From Hypomyces perniciosus (lineage: Eukaryota > Ascomycota > Sordariomycetes > Hypocreales > Hypocreaceae): 64,000 nt of DNA. Under the pieces are notes generated by a model. It searched no databases. It saw only the letters and a program-made list of their open reading frames with translations, and was not told the origin of the DNA. The DNA lies in NCBI GenBank assembly GCA_008477525.1, contig SPDT01000007.1, positions 3,782,001 through 3,846,000 on the forward strand, written 5' to 3'. Shown here piece after piece: positions 57,851-64,000 of the stretch (the first letter of the stretch is position 1; each line of letters opens with the position of its first letter). The position numbers were made by a program, and so were the translations under genes.

Positions 57851-58447
57851 AGCTATTCCACGATGTGATGATCGCTCCTGTGCCATAGATTTCTCTTTGG
57901 ATAGCAGAGCTTAGCCAAACGCCAGGCCCATTCTATATGAGTCTCGAGATCTTGCATTGGCCCTGGAGAGCTCGGCTTCCTTACTGGACCAGGCCGGTCT
58001 TGTTGGACGTTCGCCGCCGATGAAGAGTTCCAAAAGCTCGCATGCCACGGCGGTAGGGCGACTGAGTTAAATGCCAGGTCCTCTGCAGTTGAGCTCAAAG
58101 CACTTCACTGTCGACTTCACTGGATTTTCAGCATACATCCGTCCTAGGTCCTCGTCTCTGCTGTGAGTCTGTCTGAATAAGATTCACTCGACCGAGTGGA
58201 CTACATGCAAGAAATACGAATGGCAAATACGTTAGGAGTTAACAACACTTCTGAGCAGGCCATATGCACATGGTCACTACCAGCAAATGCTGCAATTGCG
58301 GCGGGAATGACATGTAGCTGTTCGCGTCCAAACGTCTCCTAGCATTCCTGAATTACCAATTAGATCCTCATTGGTGAACTGGCCTTTATCATCTAGTCAT
58401 CCAACACAAACGAACGAACAGAGATGCTGTATGTACATCGGCCAAGT
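57851..58447. other. Convergent 3' intergenic region
   Basis: This gap lies between the mitochondrial-type gene and the acyl-CoA ligase, whose stop codons face each other. No gene, repeat or RNA is recognised. Confidence 0.5.
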
Positions 58448-60309
58448 TTACAGCCTCGCGCAGACAGCAAGCAACGTGCCATTCTTCTCCATCTCCATTG
58501 CGTCCCTCTTCGCCCATTCCCTCATCTCCTTACGCATAATCTTGCCGCTGGCCAGCTTGGGCACCTCATCGATGAATGTGACACCGCCAACGAGCCACTT
58601 GTGCTTGGACACTCGCTTGGCGATCCAGTCCTGGATATCCTGAGGCTTCACCAAGCCTTTTGAATCCGGCTGGATCACGACATAGGCCCGTGGCCATTCG
58701 TTTTCGCCGCTGTGATTGATGGTGTGTTAGTATCTTAACAATATCAGCCTTGGGAATGCTACGTACAGCGTGATTTGCACGACTGCTGCGTCGGCGACGT
58801 GCTCGTTCTCTAGAAGTGTTGCCTCCAGTTCAGCTGGAGAGACCTGGAGTCCGTTGACTTTGATAAGTTCCTACATCACCCGTGTTAGTAACCTCTTGGG
58901 ATAGGAACGGGTGTGAGATAACGAACCTTCTTGCGGTCCACAATCCAAAAGTACCCATCTTCGTTACACACAGCAACATCACCCGTCCTAACCCACCCCT
59001 CATCATCCAGCGTCTCTCTCGTCGCCTTCTCATTCCTCCAATATCCCAAGCACACATTCGGCCCCCTGATGTAAAGCTCGCCCGGCGTATCCAAGCTGAC
59101 CTCGACGCCATCATCACCGATGAGTTTGCACTCACAATTTGGAAGAAGTCTCCCCACGGTTCCGGAAGCATCCATGTCCGACAGTCCCTCGGGCAGAATG
59201 ATGGCTCCGCAGGTCAGTTCCGTCATGCCGTAGGCCTGCGACATGCGAACGTTGAACATGTCTCGACACAGGTTCTGCAACTCGCGGGACAACGGGGCTG
59301 CTCCGCTCTGGATGTGGCGGAGACTTGAGAGGTTGTAGCGCGCAGTCTCAGGCCGTTTCGAAAGCATGATGAGGACCGGTGGCACAAGCTGCAGGTGTGT
59401 GATGCTATGCTTTTCAATCACGGAGAGGAACTCCTCGTAGTGGAACTTCTCCATGATGTACGTGGGAGTCAACGTCTTTGCGGCCATGGCACAGGCGTAC
59501 AACTGGCCGTAGGCGTGGTAGAGAGGCAAGAAACAGACCCACCGCTCGGGCAGATCGTTTTTCGACGCAGGCAATTCGTAAGCGGCAGAAAACATGACCT
59601 GCTCGACGTTGGCAATGAGGCTGGCATGAGAAACACAGACACCCTTGGGGAGACCTGTAGTTCCGGAGCTAAAGTTGATGGTGGCGATGGTGGTGGTGGC
59701 TTCTTGAGGGCTGAGGATGGGCCATTGCCATGTGTCTGCTTGCCAAGGAGAGGCAATGAGCGTTGTCCAGTCCGTGATGCCATGGCGGATGGGGTTTTGT
59801 TCGCTGGAAAATTGGAAGACTCGATCCCTGGGGAGGCCGACGTTGGCAGCGGCTTCGAGGATGGAGTCGAGGACTTTGGGATGAGCGAGAACAAGTTTTG
59901 CTCCGATGTTTGAGAGTTGGTGAGTCAGTTCTATAATGGGAATCAGACACACATAACTCTAGAGGTTAGATATGTCGTGGGGGATCAACATAACCTGAGG
60001 CGTGAAAGTCGGGCTAGCGCCGCTAAAGATGCAGCCAGATCCAACAATGCCAAGAAAGGCCACAGGGACATAAATGTGATTCGGAGTGCAAATCATGATA
60101 ACATCCCCTTTCACCAGGCCCAAGCGTTGAAGGCCATATCCTAATCGCCTGACCCAGCTGAGCAGTTGCTTCGGGGACAGGCTCCTCTGTGGGTCCTTGG
60201 CATCAATCCAGATGGGCTGTGTCGAGATAATTTGCTCATTTCCGAATAAGTATGTCAAGACATCAGTCTTGGGAATGTCAAGCCTGTGATAGGGGGAGCT
60301 GAAGGGCAT
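58448..60309 (-). CDS. Acyl-CoA synthetase / 4-coumarate-CoA ligase-like, peroxisomal type
   Basis: Exons 59995-60309, 58927-59958, 58767-58870 and 58448-58709 sum to 1713 bases, or 570 residues. Adenylation motifs in order: FSSGTTGLPKGVCVSHASL (phosphate loop), YGMTELTCG, YIRGPNVCLGYW, DGYFWIVDRKK and the C-terminal VPKLASGKIMRKEM with the catalytic Lys. The last three residues, ARL, fit the peroxisomal targeting signal type 1. The enzyme would activate a carboxylic acid with ATP and join it to CoA; relatives use coumarate-like, fatty or luciferin-like acids. The first intron is only 36 bases (59959-59994) in the frame-keeping solution, below the usual minimum, so that junction is doubtful. 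Introns 2 and 3 are normal, with CTAAC branch sites. A co-oriented dehydrogenase lies upstream. Confidence 0.88.
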
Positions 60310-60696
60310 TTTGTGGTAGAAGCCGTGGTGGTGATGGACTCTGGGCCTCAACAAATCCAAGATATCCGGGCATGCCAGCAGCGAGCAGAGAATTCTGGCT
60401 TAAATACAGATAGTATCCTGCCCCCTCTGTGAACATGAAGATAACACGGATATCCATCATTGAGTTGTCGATTGGCTATGAAAGCTCAAGACTAGATGAA
60501 TTCTAGTGGGCCTTTGAATGGCTTTTTCGTATGACGGAGGTTTAACTTGAATGGGGAAGGTGTGTTGCTGAGAATCAATCGGCTAGCAAATATTGAGGGA
60601 GCAAGGGGGATGAAATACGAGTCAATAGTATGAATGAGTCTTGAGGTTAATGGCTAAGCAACAAGACAAACTGAAGCCTCTCATTAATTCAAAGCT
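60310..60696. other. Intergenic between co-oriented ligase and dehydrogenase
   Basis: This gap of 0.39 kb lies between two genes on the minus strand and should hold the ligase promoter and the dehydrogenase 3' UTR. The ligase frame is open upstream of 60309 to about 60360 but the better ATG is 60309. No other feature is seen. Confidence 0.4.
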
Positions 60697-61722
60697 CTAA
60701 CTGGCACTGTAACCACCGTCAGCAACCAACCCAGTGCCATTGACATAGCTACTCATAGGCGAAGCCAAGAACACAATGCTGTCGGCAATCTCCTCGGACG
60801 TTCCAAGCCTTCTCATGGGATTGTGGTTGACCCAATCTTGCAACGGATGGCCGGACTCGGTAGGCTGCAAGCTGGTCACAGACGCAATCAAGGGTGTTGC
60901 GATGTAGCCAGGACATATGGCATTGATGCGGATATTGGAGCCAGAGTACGAAGTGGCGTCGGCTTTGGTCAATCCCATGACAGCTGCAGATACGCGTGTT
61001 AGTCATACCTATCGAAAGTCACATGAATACTGTAAAAGATTCCGAGGACTTGCCGTGCTTTGCAGTGCTATATGCGGTCCGCTGAATAGGGAGCTGCGGA
61101 CCAATGATGCCGTACATCGAAGCCACGTTGATAATGACGCCGCGGCCTCGCCTTGGGCCAAGATCGCTGAGCAGGAGCCGTCAGCAACGAGCGAAAGACA
61201 CGGCCTGTTTGTTGGGTTTGTAGTTTATACGTACGCTTGGTCGACCATGATGGCAAGCTCCTCCTTCTGACACCTATAGACGCCGTTCAAGTTGGTATCG
61301 AGGACCTTTTGCCAGTCGGTCTCGTCCAACGTATGCAGTTGTCCACCCTGGCCAGTGATCCCAGCGTTGTTGACGGCGATATCCAGTCGTCCGAACTTGA
61401 TGCCCACCTTGGCAAGCGCAGTCTTGACTTCCGTAGTGTTGGTCACATCCATCTCCAGCGTCAACACGTCAACATGAGGCCACTGCTCCCGCAGACTTGC
61501 CGCTGTCTCCTCGAGGCCCTCGAGGTTGATGTCCGCCAAGGCCAGCTTGGTGACGCCATGCTTGGCAAATGCAAAGGCAGTGTGCTTTCCAATGCCTAAG
61601 GTATTTATTCACTGGTCAGAACGAACCCATGCCCATGTCCAACGGTTAGAAAGCGGGAAAAGAGTGGGCTCACCAGAAGCGGCGCCAGTGACAAAAGCGG
61701 ATCCTTCGAGCAACGATGCCAT
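60697..61722 (-). CDS. Short-chain dehydrogenase/reductase (SDR)
   Basis: Exons 61674-61722, 61235-61595, 61054-61166 and 60697-60983 give 269 residues, a normal classical-SDR length. The cofactor motif VTGAASGIGKH crosses intron 1. It is followed by DINLEG, MDVTN, VNNAGITG, the catalytic Ser in NVASMYG, the YSTAK tyrosine-lysine pair, and a closing PGYIATPLI and GGYSAS. Intron 3 starts GCAAGT (GC-AG) and is needed to give STAKHAVMGLTKAD. The Asp of ADINL after the second strand favours NAD over NADP. It lies next to an acyl-CoA ligase on the same strand, so a shared pathway is possible but unproven. The substrate is unknown. Confidence 0.9.
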
Positions 61723-61995
61723 TATCAAGACATGACGAGTATCCTGGAAATAGAGAACAAGTTTTTTGGGTACGAAGAAGAGAGCACGAATGCCAGATGT
61801 ATTCCGTAGTTTTGTTTGATTGCGGTATTTGAGGGCTGATTCGCAAAATTTATTTACCGGCGGGAGGGGAGGAGGAGAAGATGGACAACTCCCCCAAGAC
61901 CGTGACGTCACGAAGGACGCATCCTAGATCACCCCCTCTTACAATTTCTATCATAACTTCATCAAAATAAGTCCAATTTGCATGAAATTTTCATG

Positions 61996-63610
61996 ATGAC
62001 GAAGTCTAATGACGACCGCGAGCGCCTAATCAAAAAGGCAATCGAAAAAAATCGATAATGGTGCCTATATTGCTCCCACAAGCCGAGAGTTTGGAATTCC
62101 AGCGTCAACTCTACGTGACCGATGGAAAGGCGCGCAGCCTATCCAAGAAGCGAAAGAAGATTCCCAAAAACTATCCAAAGTTCAAGAGAAATCCCTTGTA
62201 GACTGGATTCTATCAGAGGAAGCTGCTGGCCGGGCCCCGGCCCATAGCCAGGTCCAGTCATTTGCACAGCTTATTCTATCGCATAATGGCTCTGACGAAC
62301 CCCTTGGCCGCCATGGGGGTTGACCGCTTCCTTAAGCGCAATCAAGAGGTCAAGATGAAGATGTCTCGATGAAGATGTCTCGAGGCGCTGATGCTATTCG
62401 AACCTCTAAGACAACAGAAGACGAGCTTCGGGATTTCTACCGCCGACTTGATGAGCAAATTAACACCAAGATTGTTGGAACCAGTCGAGTTTATAATATA
62501 GATGAAACTAGGCTCGTAAAAGGGGAAACTAAATCCGGCAAAGTCATCGGCAGCAGTATAACGAAAGGATCTACGGTATCTACAAACAGTCCTTAACTTT
62601 GGGTCACAGTTATCGAGTGTATCAATGCTGCCGGCGACCGGATCAAGCCCTATATAGTGCTTTCAGGATCAACACTTCAAGGACAGTGGTTTCCTGATAA
62701 ATTCCCTAATTAGGCATACGATTCGAGCCTAACAGGCTGGTCTAACACTAAGATCGCACAGAAATGGCTAGAGAAGGTGTTTTTTCCAGAAACACAGCCA
62801 TTTGACCGCACAATGTGGAGGATCTTAATTATAGACCAACTTTCCATACATTTAACAATTGAATTTATGTATACGGCTTGGATCAACTGTGTACAGCTTT
62901 TTTATTTACTGGCACATAGCTCTCATATTACATAACCGCTGGATATTGCTGTCTTTAATCCCTTAAAGACCTATTTCCGCCAAAATACCCTTAGTTTTGC
63001 TTCCTTTACTACATCTGCCCTAATCCAGAAGCAACGTTTCCTCAAAGTATATTAAGACGCAGCAGAAAAGGCCTTTTCTACTTCAAATATTAAATCAGGG
63101 TTTCGTGCCGCCGGCATTTGGCCTGCTGATATAGAGAAGGTCTTGCAATAGGTTATCCATATTAACCAACCCCCAGCAGTGCCTAGTACACCTAAGAGAC
63201 GGAGGATTGAGAAGGGCCAGCTATGGTATACGCCTAAGAATAGTATTAACGTCAAATCACAAGCAAATTTAGTAAAAAGGGACTTTAATTATATTAATCG
63301 TGGTATCAGGACTTTGGCACAGAAAGCCGGCAAGGAATTAGACCGGAAGAATAGCATAGTAGCAGCACTTACGAGCAAGAATAGCTATCTTAAAGCCAAG
63401 CTAGCCTCAAGGGAGCCGACTAGCCGTAAAGCAGTCGATTATAATCCCAGTAAGAGCTTCGCTACGATCCCAGAAATTGGCAAAGCTCACTACGAGGCTA
63501 AACAAGCAGGCCAAAGATACCAGCAGTCCCATGGCTCACATCTTGAAGAAGAAGCTTTGGAAATTGCACGAACTTCTCAGGAGGAAATGATGTATGAGTT
63601 CCAGATTTAG
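61996..63610 (+). mobile_element. Decayed pogo/Fot1-like (Tc1-mariner) transposase
   Basis: Fragments of one transposase read in order, with stops and shifts between them: N-terminal SNDDRERLIKKAIEKN; a helix-turn-helix piece APTSREFGIPASTLRDRWKG; VDWILSEEAAGRAPAHSQVQ; and VYNIDETRLVKG with a catalytic Asp. LIIDQLSIHLTIEF stands where DGHGSHxT is usual, and LDIAVFNPLKTYF follows. The final 63179-63610 block is open for 143 codons. Stops appear where conserved Gln are expected, and the DNA is TA-rich, as left by repeat-induced point mutation. A direct duplication of about 14 bases lies near 62355-62383. Clear terminal inverted repeats were not found; only an 8-base ACCGTGAC/GTCACGGT pair flanks it (61899-61906, 63695-63702). 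The copy cannot encode a working enzyme. Confidence 0.8.
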
Positions 63611-64000
63611 TTTTTTAATTGAATTGAATTTCGTTGAGAAATGCGGTCGTGAAGATGGGGGGTTGTTTTTTGAACACGTAGCGGTCTTGTGGGGGTCACG
63701 GTGTTATGGTGGGTCACGTTACCATTTCATTACTTCGTATCTACTAGATGTGTTCATTCATAGATTTACGAGCTATACGGCTCACGTCAGTTCTGCATAT
63801 ATTAGACTTGCGGCTATTTAAAGAACACACCTTCTTCTTATTCAAGCTTACAATGACTTCATGTGCTCTCGGATATCAATCGAGTAGTCGAGGCTTGACA
63901 AATGAAATACATCATATTGTCTACTCTACTTCACCGATAATACAAAAAAGTCTTGTGGTGGTAGAAGAAGAAGAAGATATCAAGACCAATAGACAAGTTC
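63611..64000. other. Right-edge sequence, no gene seen
   Basis: This stretch follows the transposase remnant and has no gene signature. It ends with a GAAGAAGAAGAAGA run near 63966-63978. Confidence 0.4.

Overview
The window is nuclear DNA of a filamentous ascomycete, most likely a hypocrealean Sordariomycete. The reasons are short introns (about 50-80 nt, GT..AG with CTAAC/CTGAC branch sites), small intergenic gaps, and a gene set made of fungal families (Iks1 kinase, Atg28, DUF1748, DUF1769, fungal Spt5, PBDC1/Chp1). Order or family is inference; no rRNA, tRNA or mitochondrial marker settles it. I resolved 23 genes or gene remnants, most with exon structure, plus one edge-truncated gene and one decayed DNA transposon.

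Layout. 0-10.4 kb: the start of a Ser-rich gene leaving the left edge, a long gene-poor stretch, a small cupin protein, an alpha/beta hydrolase, a RING-type protein, a DUF1769 protein and a single-pass membrane protein. 11.5-16.8 kb: a DHA1-type MFS transporter, a conserved fungal protein of unknown function, and the five-exon PBDC1/Chp1 gene. 17.6-26.4 kb: a full-size ABC exporter of the Ste6/MDR type carrying an in-frame stop and two GC-AG introns, convergent with a PMCA-like P-type Ca2+-ATPase. 29.4-36.3 kb: glutamine synthetase, a purine nucleoside permease (NUP) family protein and an Iks1-type kinase.

39.6-51.6 kb: a second DHA1 MFS transporter, pyruvate kinase, a 75-residue DUF1748 mitochondrial-type protein (divergent from pyruvate kinase), Atg28 and a WDR68/DCAF7-type WD40 protein. 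52-57.9 kb: a quinone-oxidoreductase-like gene with two apparent frameshifts near its start, the elongation factor Spt5 and a putative mitochondrial membrane protein. 58.4-61.7 kb: a peroxisomal-type acyl-CoA/4-coumarate-CoA ligase beside a co-oriented short-chain dehydrogenase. 62-63.6 kb: a stop-riddled pogo/Fot1-like transposase, consistent with RIP.

These are mostly housekeeping genes and single transporters; I see no polyketide, peptide-synthetase or terpene cluster. The most unusual signals are: a family of short palindrome-like elements built on TACTCCGTA/TACTTCGTAC, scattered through the intergenic DNA and nearly absent from exons; three GC-AG introns, two of them in one gene; first coding exons of 3 and 6 nt; and point lesions (one nonsense, two frameshifts) that are either real gene decay or assembly error.
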